The position numbers were made by a program, and so were the translations under genes. From positions 5,957,001 to 6,021,000 of the forward strand of contig NZ_CP117449.1 of the NCBI RefSeq assembly GCF_030687835.1: a DNA stretch of 64,000 nucleotides. The letters are read 5' to 3'. The first letter of the stretch is position 1. Each line of letters starts with the position of its first letter. Shown one piece after another: positions 56,501 to 64,000 of this stretch. The notes under the pieces are model-generated. The model was not told the DNA's origin. It did no database searches and worked only from the letters and a program-made list of their open reading frames with translations. Source of the stretch: Pseudomonas hefeiensis. Lineage in GTDB: Bacteria > Pseudomonadota > Gammaproteobacteria > Pseudomonadales > Pseudomonadaceae.

Positions 56501-57939
56501 GAATGCTCCCGCTCGGCAAACAATGCCTGGACAAAGGGCTCGGCTTCAAAGGTGCGCAGGTCGTCGATGCCTTCACCCACGCCAATGTAGCGAATCGGCA
56601 GGCCAAACTGCTTGGCCAGGGCGAAAATCACCCCGCCCTTGGCGGTGCCGTCGAGCTTGGTCAGGGCCAGCCCGGTCAGTTGGACGGTCTGGTTGAACTG
56701 CTTGGCCTGGTTAATCGCGTTCTGGCCGGTGCCGGCGTCCAGCACCAACAGCACCTCATGGGGCGCGTCGGCATCGAGTTTGCCGATCACCCGGCGAACC
56801 TTCTTCAACTCTTCCATCAGGTTGTCTTTGGTGTGCAGGCGACCGGCTGTGTCGGCGATCAGCACATCGATGCCACGGGCCTTGGCGGCCTGCACGGCGT
56901 CGAAAATTACTGAAGCGGAGTCGGCGCCGGTGTGCTGGGCAATTACCGGGATCTTGTTGCGCTCGCCCCACACTTGCAGCTGTTCGACCGCGGCGGCGCG
57001 GAAGGTGTCACCGGCGGCGAGCATGACTTTCTTGCCCTCCAGCTGCAGCTTCTTCGCCAGTTTGCCGATGGTCGTGGTCTTGCCAGCGCCGTTGACGCCC
57101 ACTACCAGGATCACGAACGGCTTGTTCTGCGAGGCAATCAGCAGCGGCTGCTCCACCGGCTTGAGCATGTTGGTCAACTCGCCCTGCAGAGACTTGTACA
57201 AAGCGTCGGCGTCGGTGAGCTGCTTGCGCGCCACCTTTTGAGTCAGGCTCTGGATGATCACCGATGTCGCCTCGACGCCGACATCGGCGGTCAGCAAGCG
57301 GGTTTCGATGTCTTCCAGCAATTCGTCATCGATGACTTTCTTGCCCAGGAACAGGCTGGCCATGCCTTCGCCGATACTGGCGCTGGTCTTGGACAGGCCT
57401 TGTTTGAGACGGGCGAAGAAGCCGACCTTGTTCTCTTCGGTGGCAGGCGCTGGCTCTGCCGGAGCTGGCAATTCAACTACGGCAGGCTCCGGTTCAGGGG
57501 CGGCTGGGGCAGCAACGGGCGTAATGGCAGGCGCTGACACCTCGACGATCGGCTCCACAACCGGGGTCGCGACAGGCTGCGTCAGTACCGGAATCGGCGG
57601 GGCGATATGCGGCGCCTGTGCATCCTCCACCAGCCCTACCGGCTCTTCCGCCACGGGCAAGGTCAGCCAGGGGGTTTGCCCTTCGGGCGGGGTCAGCGGT
57701 TGCTCGGTCGCCGGTTCAGCGCTCAGCTCAGGCTCAGGCTCGGCCGGTTGCAATACGGGCTCGACAATCGGCAGGACAATTGGGGCAGCTTGTTCGGCCA
57801 CCGCCTCGGCGTCGGGCTCAGGCAGCGGTTGCGGCTGTTCGACGACGGTTTCCTGCGGCTTCTTGCGCAGCCACCCGAACAGGCCTTTTTTCTCGCCAGC
57901 CGCAGCTGGGGTTTTCTTGTCGTCGTTGGAACCAAACAT
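56497..57939 (-). CDS. ftsY: Signal recognition particle receptor FtsY
   Basis: A 480-aa SRP receptor GTPase for co-translational membrane targeting. Residues 1-30 include a basic amphipathic stretch ([12 protein letters not shown]); residues 35-165 are an acidic, Pro/Val/Ala-rich linker, longer than in many relatives; the N domain follows ([15 protein letters not shown]); the G domain has GVNGAGKT at 281-288, then DTAGRL and [10 protein letters not shown]. First gene of ftsYEX. It is divergent from the M16 peptidase genes. Confidence 0.96.
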   Translation of the reverse strand: MFGSNDDKKTPAAAGEKKGLFGWLRKKPQETVVEQPQPLPEPDAEAVAEQAAPIVLPIVEPVLQPAEPEPELSAEPATEQPLTPPEGQTPWLTLPVAEEPVGLVEDAQAPHIAPPIPVLTQPVATPVVEPIVEVSAPAITPVAAPAAPEPEPAVVELPAPAEPAPATEENKVGFFARLKQGLSKTSASIGEGMASLFLGKKVIDDELLEDIETRLLTADVGVEATSVIIQSLTQKVARKQLTDADALYKSLQGELTNMLKPVEQPLLIASQNKPFVILVVGVNGAGKTTTIGKLAKKLQLEGKKVMLAAGDTFRAAAVEQLQVWGERNKIPVIAQHTGADSASVIFDAVQAAKARGIDVLIADTAGRLHTKDNLMEELKKVRRVIGKLDADAPHEVLLVLDAGTGQNAINQAKQFNQTVQLTGLALTKLDGTAKGGVIFALAKQFGLPIRYIGVGEGIDDLRTFEAEPFVQALFAEREHS

Positions 57940-58283
57940 GGAGGACGGCTATCTCACGGTAGCGACGCGCCATCAGGGCGCCTCGGTGATAAATATTCGA
58001 TGCTGAACAGACTGCGTTTCACCCAGCTTGTTCACGCGCAACATTTTGTCGAGTTGTCCCCAGGACACCTCAAGGTCGATTTTTTCGAAGGACTGGCACG
58101 GCATTATCGGCGAAAACGCTGGGATCAACGAACAAACCCAGCGCTTCTTCCGGGAACCCAAACAGCCCAGGACCGAGAAAAGGCCCGATAGGCGTGGCCG
58201 CCAGTAAAACGGATCAGTATCCTAGCACCCTCTCGCCCGCCGACGCTAAGACCTAGCGGGCAGCCCAACAGGTTTAAACACGA
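57940..58283. other. 344-bp divergent gap between ftsY and the M16 genes, with a possible 63-codon ORF
   Basis: No REP is present. An ATG at 58000 opens a 63-codon plus-strand frame to 58191 (MLNRLRFTQLVHAQHFVELS..., ending DREKAR). It is basic and has no good ribosome site. I cannot recognise it; it may be chance or a remnant. The promoters of both flanking operons must lie here; AT-rich TAAATATTC sits at about 57990. Confidence 0.4.
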
Positions 58284-59639
58284 ATGAATGCTCTTGCCCG
58301 CCGTGCTGCAGGCCTGCTGCTCAGCACAGTTTGTCTGCCTTTTTCAGCCTTGGCTGCCGATCCACAACCCACCCATGAATTTACCCTCGACAATGGCCTG
58401 AAGGTCGTAGTGCGCGAAGATCATCGCGCGCCGGTGGTGGTGTCCCAGGTCTGGTACAAGGTTGGCTCCAGTTATGAAACCCCGGGCCAGACCGGTTTGT
58501 CCCACGCCCTGGAACACATGATGTTCAAGGGCAGCTCGAAAGTCGGCCCCGGGGAAGCCTCGCTGATCCTGCGCGACCTTGGCGCCGAGGAGAACGCCTT
58601 CACCAGCGATGACTTCACCGCGTATTACCAGGTGCTGGCCCGCGATCGCCTGGGCGTTGCCTTCGAACTGGAAGCCGATCGCATGGCCAGCCTGCGCCTG
58701 CCGCCGGAGGAGTTCAGCCGCGAGATCGAGGTGATCAAGGAAGAGCGCCGCATGCGCACCGACGACAAACCCATGTCCAAGGCCTACGAACGCTTCAAGG
58801 CCATGGCTTACCCGGCCAGCGGTTACCATACGCCGACCATCGGCTGGATGGCCGACCTGGAGCGGATGAAAGTCCAGGAACTGCGCCATTGGTATGAATC
58901 CTGGTACGCGCCGAACAACGCAACCCTGGTGGTGGTCGGCGACGTCACGCCCGACGAGGTCAAGACGTTGGCCCAGCGTTACTTTGGCCCGGTTGCCCGG
59001 CGCGAGGTGCCGCCGGCTAAGATCCCACTGGAGCTGGCCGAACCCGGCGAGCGGCAGATTACCCTGCATGTGCAGACCCAACTGCCAAGCCTGATGCTGG
59101 CCTTCAACGTGCCGAGTATCGCCACCACCACCGACAAACGCTCAGTCAATGCCCTGCGGCTGATCTCGGGCTTGCTGGACGGCGGCTACAGCGGGCGGAT
59201 CCCGACCCAGCTGGAACGCGGCGAAGAACTGGTGTCCGGCGGTTCGTCGAGCTACGACGCCTTTACCCGTGGCGACACGCTGTTCACCTTGTCGGCCACG
59301 CCCAACACCCAGAAAAACAAAACCATGGCCCAGGCCGAGGCCGGTCTGTGGCGCTTGCTTGAGCAGTTGAAAACCACTGCCCCGACCGCCGAGGAACTGG
59401 AGCGCGTCCGCGCCCAGGTCATCGCCGGCCTGGTGTACGAGCGCGATTCGATCACCAGCCAGGCCACCGCCATCGGCCAGCTGGAAACGGTCGGTTTGTC
59501 CTGGAAACTGATGGACACCGAACTCGCCGAACTGCAAAGCGTGACCCCGCAAGATATCCAGAAGGCAGCCCAGCTGTATTTCACCCGCTCGCGCCTGAGC
59601 GTCGCGCACGTCCTGCCCGAGGAGAAAGCTCATGAGTGA
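58284..59639 (+). CDS. M16 family zinc metallopeptidase (catalytic subunit)
   Basis: A 451-aa exported peptidase with signal peptide residues 1-25 (LLLSTVCLPFSALAA). The inverted zinc motif HALEH (H74, E77, H78) is followed by the distal Glu in LGAEENAFTS. It has M16B subfamily length. The stop overlaps the next gene by 8 bp; such pairs form a heterodimer with one active and one inactive half, cutting short periplasmic peptides. Physiological substrate unknown. Confidence 0.94.
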   Translation: MNALARRAAGLLLSTVCLPFSALAADPQPTHEFTLDNGLKVVVREDHRAPVVVSQVWYKVGSSYETPGQTGLSHALEHMMFKGSSKVGPGEASLILRDLGAEENAFTSDDFTAYYQVLARDRLGVAFELEADRMASLRLPPEEFSREIEVIKEERRMRTDDKPMSKAYERFKAMAYPASGYHTPTIGWMADLERMKVQELRHWYESWYAPNNATLVVVGDVTPDEVKTLAQRYFGPVARREVPPAKIPLELAEPGERQITLHVQTQLPSLMLAFNVPSIATTTDKRSVNALRLISGLLDGGYSGRIPTQLERGEELVSGGSSSYDAFTRGDTLFTLSATPNTQKNKTMAQAEAGLWRLLEQLKTTAPTAEELERVRAQVIAGLVYERDSITSQATAIGQLETVGLSWKLMDTELAELQSVTPQDIQKAAQLYFTRSRLSVAHVLPEEKAHE

Positions 59640-61122
59640 GCGCAAATCACCGCGTCTGGTGCTGATCGCTGTGGTGTTGGTCGCCCTGATCGGCGCCCTG
59701 GCCTTTTACCTGTCGCCATCCAATGACACCGACGCCAGCCAGGCGCTGGACAAGGCCAAAGCCAGCAACAAGCTGCAATCTTTGGCCGAACTGGACGGCA
59801 AGGCCCCCAGCCGTCGCCAGCTCGACGTACAAACCTGGAAGACCGCTGACGGCGCCAAGGTGATGTTCGTCGAAGCCCGGGAACTACCGATGTTCGACCT
59901 GCGCCTGACTTTCGCCGCTGGCAGCAGCCAGGACGGCGATACGCCCGGCCTGGCGCTGTTGACCAACGCCATGCTCAATGAGGGCGTAGCTGGCAAGGAT
60001 GTCAGCGCCATTGCCCAAGGGTTCGAAAGCCTCGGTGCCGACTTCGGCAACGGTGCCTTGCGAGACATGGCCCTGGCGTCACTGCGCAGTCTCAGCGCGG
60101 TGGACAAGCGTGAGCCGGCGCTGAAGCTGTTCGCCGACGTCGTCGGTAAACCGACCTTCCCCGCCGACTCCTTTGCGCGCATCAAGAATCAGTTACTGGC
60201 CGGCTTCGAGTACCAGAAGCAGAACCCCGGCAAACTGGCGGGGCTGGAACTGATGAAGCGCCTGTACGGTGACCATCCGTATGCCCATTCCAGTGACGGC
60301 ACCGCGCAGAGCATTCCCGCGATCACGCTGGCTCAGGTCCAGGCGTTCCACGCCAAGGCCTATGCCGCCGGCAACACCGTAATAGCACTGGTGGGAGACC
60401 TGTCCCGCGCCGAAGCCGAAGCGATTGCCAACCAGGTATCCGCCGCGCTGCCCAAAGGCCCGGCGCTGGCGAAGACCGTGCAAGCGGTTGAACCGAAGGC
60501 GAGCATTGGTCATATCGAATTCCCGTCCAAACAGACCAACCTGATGCTCGCACAACTGGGCATCGATCGGGATGACCCGGACTATGCGGCCGTGTCCCTG
60601 GGCAACCAGATTCTCGGCGGCGGTGGCTTCGGCACCCGACTGATGACCGAAGTCCGGGAAAAGCGTGGCCTGACCTACGGCGTGTATTCAGGCTTCTCGC
60701 CGATGCAGGCCCGTGGCCCGTTCATGATCAACCTGCAGACACGCGCCGAAATGAGCGAAGGCACGCTGAAACTGGTACAGGATGTGTTTGCCGATTACCT
60801 GAAGAACGGCCCGACCCAAAAAGAACTCGATGACGCCAAGCGCGAGCTGGCCGGTAGTTTCCCGCTGTCCACCGCCAGCAACGAAGACATCGTCGGCCAG
60901 CTCGGAGCCATGGGTTTCTATGACTTGCCACTCAGCTACCTGGAGGACTTCATGCGTCAGTCCCAGGAACTGACCGTCGAACAGGTCAAGGCCGCACTGA
61001 ACAAACACCTGAGCACGGATAAAATGGTCATCGTCACCGCCGGCCCGACCGTGCCGCAAAAGCCGCTGCCGGCCCCCACTGAAAAACCTGCCGAGCAACC
61101 GCTCGGGGTTCCGGAGCACTAA
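59632..61122 (+). CDS. M16 family protein lacking the zinc motif (partner subunit)
   Basis: A 496-aa homologue anchored by an N-terminal helix (LVLIAVVLVALIGALAFYL). At the place of HxxEH it has LALLTNAMLNEG, so it cannot bind zinc in the usual way. It retains the C-terminal M16 features (LGGGGFGTRLMTEVREKRGLTYGVYS), including the Arg-Tyr pair that completes the partner's active site in M16B heterodimers. It overlaps rsmD by one base. Confidence 0.93.
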   Translation: MSERKSPRLVLIAVVLVALIGALAFYLSPSNDTDASQALDKAKASNKLQSLAELDGKAPSRRQLDVQTWKTADGAKVMFVEARELPMFDLRLTFAAGSSQDGDTPGLALLTNAMLNEGVAGKDVSAIAQGFESLGADFGNGALRDMALASLRSLSAVDKREPALKLFADVVGKPTFPADSFARIKNQLLAGFEYQKQNPGKLAGLELMKRLYGDHPYAHSSDGTAQSIPAITLAQVQAFHAKAYAAGNTVIALVGDLSRAEAEAIANQVSAALPKGPALAKTVQAVEPKASIGHIEFPSKQTNLMLAQLGIDRDDPDYAAVSLGNQILGGGGFGTRLMTEVREKRGLTYGVYSGFSPMQARGPFMINLQTRAEMSEGTLKLVQDVFADYLKNGPTQKELDDAKRELAGSFPLSTASNEDIVGQLGAMGFYDLPLSYLEDFMRQSQELTVEQVKAALNKHLSTDKMVIVTAGPTVPQKPLPAPTEKPAEQPLGVPEH

Positions 61123-61733
61123 TGGCCCGCCCATCCAATTCCAGCAAGAAACCCGTGCACAACGGTGTGAACCAGTTGCGCATCATCGGCGGCCAATGGC
61201 GCAGCCGGCGCTTGAGCTTCCCCGACGCGCCGGGCCTGCGCCCAACCCCGGACCGGGTGCGTGAAACCCTGTTCAACTGGCTCGCGCCCTACGTGGCCGG
61301 CGCTCGGGTACTCGACCCGTTTGCCGGCAGCGGTGCATTGTTTCTTGAGGCGTTGTCTCGTGGCGCCGTCATGGGTCAGGCACTGGACGCCAGCAGCCTG
61401 GCGGTCTCCAGCCTGAAGGAGCACCTGGGCACACTGCGTTGCACCGTCGGCCAGGTGCAGACCGCCGACGCGCTGCGCTATCTGGACAGCCAGCCGGCGA
61501 CGCCTTTCGACCTGGTGTTCCTCGACCCGCCTTTCAATCAGAACCTGCTGCCAGCCGTTTGCACCTTGCTCGAAGAACGTCATTGGCTAGCCGACGATGC
61601 CTGGGTCTACACTGAAAGCGAAGCCGCCCCGTCCACCCTGGGGTTGCCGGGCAACTGGCGCCTGCATCGTGAACAGAAATCCGGACGGGTGTATTACGCG
61701 TTGTGGCAACGTGTGGCAGAGGCCGTTGGCTGA
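61122..61733 (+). CDS. rsmD: 16S rRNA (guanine-966-N2)-methyltransferase
   Basis: A 203-aa enzyme with LRIIGGQWRSRRLSFP at the N-terminus, ARVLDPFAGSGALFLEAL as motif I, and the catalytic VFLDPPFN motif. Start ATG overlaps the stop of the M16 partner gene (TAATGG). Confidence 0.96.
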   Translation: MARPSNSSKKPVHNGVNQLRIIGGQWRSRRLSFPDAPGLRPTPDRVRETLFNWLAPYVAGARVLDPFAGSGALFLEALSRGAVMGQALDASSLAVSSLKEHLGTLRCTVGQVQTADALRYLDSQPATPFDLVFLDPPFNQNLLPAVCTLLEERHWLADDAWVYTESEAAPSTLGLPGNWRLHREQKSGRVYYALWQRVAEAVG

Positions 61734-61756
61734 ACAGCTGGCCAGTGCATCGAGAA

Positions 61757-62752
61757 ATGATCGTGTCTGCTGCATCTGAACGTTTCGTCCCGGCCCTGGG
61801 CCTTGGCAACCCGCACTTGCAAACCTTGTGGGGGCCGTTGTGGCGCAAGACCACCCACATCGCTCGGGAACGTGAGCGCCTGTGGCTGGAGGACGGCGAC
61901 TTTCTCGATCTCGACTGGCATGGCCCTCACCGAGTCGATGCGCCACTGGTGCTGGTGCTTCACGGCCTGACCGGCTCTTCCAACTCGCCCTACGTGGCCG
62001 GCCTGCAACAGGCTCTTGGCAGTCAGGGCTGGGCCAGCGTAGCGTTGAACTGGCGCGGTTGCTCGGGAGAACCGAACCTGTTGCCCCGCAGCTATCACTC
62101 CGGGGCCAGCGAAGACCTGGCCGCCGCCATCGCCCATCTGCGGGCCCGACGGCCCTTGGCACCGCTGTTTGCAGTGGGGTATTCACTGGGCGGTAACGTG
62201 TTGCTCAAGCACCTGGGGGAAACGGGTGACGACAGTCAGTTGCAAGGAGCGGTCGCGGTTTCAGTACCGTTTCGCCTCGACCAGTGTGCCGATCGCATCG
62301 GACAGGGGTTTTCCAGGTTTTATCAGGCCCATTTCATGCGCGAGATGGTGGCCTACGTGCGCAACAAGCAACGCCAGTTCCAGCACGACGGACGCCACGA
62401 AGGGTTGGCGACTCTCACGGCGCTGGGCTCGCTGGAAAACATGCGCACCTTCTGGGACTTCGATGGGCGGGTGACGGCGCCACTGCACGGCTTCTCTGAC
62501 GCGGCGGATTATTACCGCCGCGCCTCCAGTCGTTACTTTCTTGGCAGGATCAGCACGCCGACCCTGGTCATTCAGGCCTGCGACGATCCTTTTGTGTTTC
62601 CCCACAGCTTACCCGAGCCTGGCGAGTTGTCCGCCTCTACCCAGCTTGAACTGCATGCACAAGGCGGGCATGTGGGTTTTGTCGACGGGAGCTTGCGCCG
62701 CCCAGGGTATTACCTGGAGCGGAGAATCCCCAGTTGGCTGGCGGGCCTGTAA
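61757..62752 (+). CDS. YheT family alpha/beta hydrolase
   Basis: A 331-aa hydrolase of the YheT/ABHD type (LGNPHLQTLWGPL N-terminus, VLHGLTGSSNSPYVA, nucleophile Ser in VGYSLGGNVLLKHLGE, His near HAQGGHVGFVDG). Substrate unknown, perhaps an ester. ATG 61757, 24 bp after rsmD. The frame above overlaps rsmD. The last residues IPSWLAG close the protein. Confidence 0.92.
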   Translation: MIVSAASERFVPALGLGNPHLQTLWGPLWRKTTHIARERERLWLEDGDFLDLDWHGPHRVDAPLVLVLHGLTGSSNSPYVAGLQQALGSQGWASVALNWRGCSGEPNLLPRSYHSGASEDLAAAIAHLRARRPLAPLFAVGYSLGGNVLLKHLGETGDDSQLQGAVAVSVPFRLDQCADRIGQGFSRFYQAHFMREMVAYVRNKQRQFQHDGRHEGLATLTALGSLENMRTFWDFDGRVTAPLHGFSDAADYYRRASSRYFLGRISTPTLVIQACDDPFVFPHSLPEPGELSASTQLELHAQGGHVGFVDGSLRRPGYYLERRIPSWLAGL

Positions 62753-62877
62753 TGCAGAAGCTGAGGAGTGCAACGAGGCTGCGATCTTTCCCGACCACTT
62801 GAGGCCAGAGTGAAGGCAAGATCAAAAGATCGTCCGAACGCGACCCGAACCTTCGCCAGCTCCTAGGGGGCCTGCAT

Positions 62878-63732
62878 TCAGTCGCCGACGGCCCTTTGTC
62901 TTTGGGGATCTGTGATCCACTCGCTCCACGAGCCGGCATACAACCGCCCTAACGGATACCCCGCCAGGCACAAGGCAAACAGGTTGTGGCATGCCGTCAC
63001 GCCGGAGCCGCAATAGGCCACCAATTCCGTCGGCGAGCGTCCTCCCAGTTTCTCGGCGAATCGCTGCTTGAGCTGGTCGACTGGCAGGAAGCGCCCGTCA
63101 GCCCCCAGGTTCTCGGTGAACGCTGCGCACTGCGCGCCCGGAATATGTCCGGCCACCGGATCGATCGGCTCGACTTCGCCCTTGAAACGCGGCAACGCCC
63201 GGGCATCGAGCAGGGTCATGTCCGGCTCACCGAGACGCTGCTCAAGCGCCTCGGCACTGAGTAGCAGGGTCGCGTCCGGTGAACCACTAAAGGTCCCGGG
63301 ACCGTTGACCGGTGGATCGAGACTCAAGGGCAAACCGGCACCATGCCAAGCCTTGAGCCCGCCGTCGAGGAGGTAAACGCCATCGCGTTTACCCAGCCAG
63401 GCCAGCAACCACCAGGCCCGGGCGGCATAGGCACCGGGACCGTCGTCATACAAAACGATGTCGCTGTCGTTGCCGATCCCCCAGGCCCGCAAACGCTTCA
63501 TCAGGACCTCAGGCTCCGGCAGCGGATGGCGGCCGGTCACGCCTTTGGTCACCGGCCCACTCAGGTCCCGCTCAAGATCGGCGAATGATGCCCCGGCAAT
63601 ATGGCCTTCGGCGTAACTGCGCTGGCCGTAGTCCGGGTCCTCCAGGGCAAAACGACAATCGAGGATCACCAGCCCGGGCTGTGACCTCCTGTGTTCCAGG
63701 GCTTGGGGACTGATGAGTTGCGCAATGGGCAT
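62878..63732 (-). CDS. sseA: 3-mercaptopyruvate sulfurtransferase / tandem rhodanese
   Basis: A 284-aa protein with two rhodanese domains. The catalytic loop C241-GSGVTA in the second domain is the mercaptopyruvate type. The first domain lacks a Cys at the matching loop (YDDGPGAYAARAWW) and is structural. Convergent with the YheT gene; the 125-bp gap between them holds nothing I can identify. Confidence 0.93.
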   Translation of the reverse strand: MPIAQLISPQALEHRRSQPGLVILDCRFALEDPDYGQRSYAEGHIAGASFADLERDLSGPVTKGVTGRHPLPEPEVLMKRLRAWGIGNDSDIVLYDDGPGAYAARAWWLLAWLGKRDGVYLLDGGLKAWHGAGLPLSLDPPVNGPGTFSGSPDATLLLSAEALEQRLGEPDMTLLDARALPRFKGEVEPIDPVAGHIPGAQCAAFTENLGADGRFLPVDQLKQRFAEKLGGRSPTELVAYCGSGVTACHNLFALCLAGYPLGRLYAGSWSEWITDPQRQRAVGD

Positions 63733-63765
63733 AACGGGCTCCTGTGGCTCGAACGAATTTGAATC

Positions 63766-64000
63766 CTACGGCCCTTCCTCCAGGGTCTGGGCCAGGGGGA
63801 CATAGAACTCTTTGAACAGCGCATCCACCGCTTCGCGGGCCTGATCAGTCACGAAACCGGCCTCTAGCACCAGTACTTGATAGACACCGCGCTTGATGGC
63901 CTGCTCGCTCAAGTGGTTGGAATTTTCCCGTGTGGTGCAGAGGAAACGGACCCAGGACGTGAGAATGATCCAGGCATTAAGGGTCAGGGACTCGATTTGC
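63766..64000 (-). CDS. C-terminal part of a TetR-type regulator, cut by the window edge
   Basis: Open minus-strand frame of 77 codons from the window end to a TAG at 63766, all helical: QIESLTLNAWIILTSWVRFL... ending VPLAQTLEEGP. It resembles the ligand-binding C-terminus of TetR/AcrR repressors; the HTH is outside the window. The assignment rests on this tail only. Confidence 0.5.
   Translation of the reverse strand, partial: QIESLTLNAWIILTSWVRFLCTTRENSNHLSEQAIKRGVYQVLVLEAGFVTDQAREAVDALFKEFYVPLAQTLEEGP

Noticed and set aside
62753..62877. A small gene or RNA between the YheT and sseA genes
   Set aside because: No ORF with a ribosome site, no hairpin with a T-run, and no repeat could be supported.

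Overview
The window is a chromosomal segment of a Pseudomonas, most likely of the P. fluorescens group. Gene content and order (ahcY-metF-rhlE ... bioA-rsmE ... chpC-chpA-pilJIHG-gshB-tonB-algH-ruvX-pyrR-pyrB-pyrC' ... pilT-yggS-proC-yggT-metX-metW-rdgB-hemW-trmB-thiG-thiS-mtgA-rpoH-ftsX-ftsE-ftsY-M16 pair-rsmD) match, from memory, the P. aeruginosa PAO1 neighbourhood around PA0366-PA0432. The DNA is GC-rich, so long antisense shadow ORFs are common. Many intergenic gaps carry the fluorescens-type REP palindrome (half-site GTGGGAGCGGGCTTGCTCGCG and variants). I saw no tRNA, rRNA or CRISPR array.

Layout. 1-5408: end of the methyl cycle (ahcY, metF), a periplasmic solute-binding protein and the DEAD-box helicase rhlE behind a structured leader. 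5492-6660: first IS110-family element. 6831-13293: yceI with cytochrome b561, an exported flavin amine oxidase with a histone-H1-like tail, bioA, rsmE and a hemolysin-III membrane protein. 13514-22970: a malonate-decarboxylation island, with regulator mdcR convergent to the tightly overlapping operon mdcABCDEGH-madLM; a second IS110 element (14492-15668) sits between them. In PAO1 the mdc locus lies elsewhere, so this block is an insertion relative to that synteny. 23429-33626: the Pil-Chp chemosensory operon for type IV pilus twitching. Its giant kinase gene chpA carries two single-base insertions in this sequence; pilK and chpB are absent. 33850-35777: gshB and a tonB3-like gene. 35932-37176: third IS110 element. 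37271-42588: algH-ruvX, the pyrimidine genes pyrR-pyrB-pyrC', a TM2 protein and an NlpC/P60 peptidase. 42734-50483: pilT, then the run yggS-proC-yggT-metX-metW-DUF4426-rdgB-hemW-DUF3392. 50664-57939: trmB, thiG, thiS, DUF423, mtgA, rpoH and ftsYEX. 58284-64000: an M16 peptidase pair, rsmD, a YheT hydrolase, a sulfurtransferase and the 3' end of a TetR-type regulator.

Most interesting system. All three IS110 elements sit inside REP-type sequences at the same dinucleotide, (G/C)C(T/C)CG-CT-CCCAC read in transposase orientation. Removing the element restores an uninterrupted REP in copies 1 and 2 and a REP-like tail in copy 3. The roughly 200-nt non-coding region upstream of each transposase folds on paper into the two-loop architecture of an IS110 bridge RNA. 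The first loop carries segments matching both halves of the REP target, and the second carries segments matching the element's own two ends. Copy 3 is clearest: 8/8 to the right target half and 7/7 to its own right end. These look like naturally REP-programmed bridge RNA recombinases. REP-directed IS110 elements were already known in Pseudomonas; the guide-target and guide-donor assignments here were read directly from this sequence.
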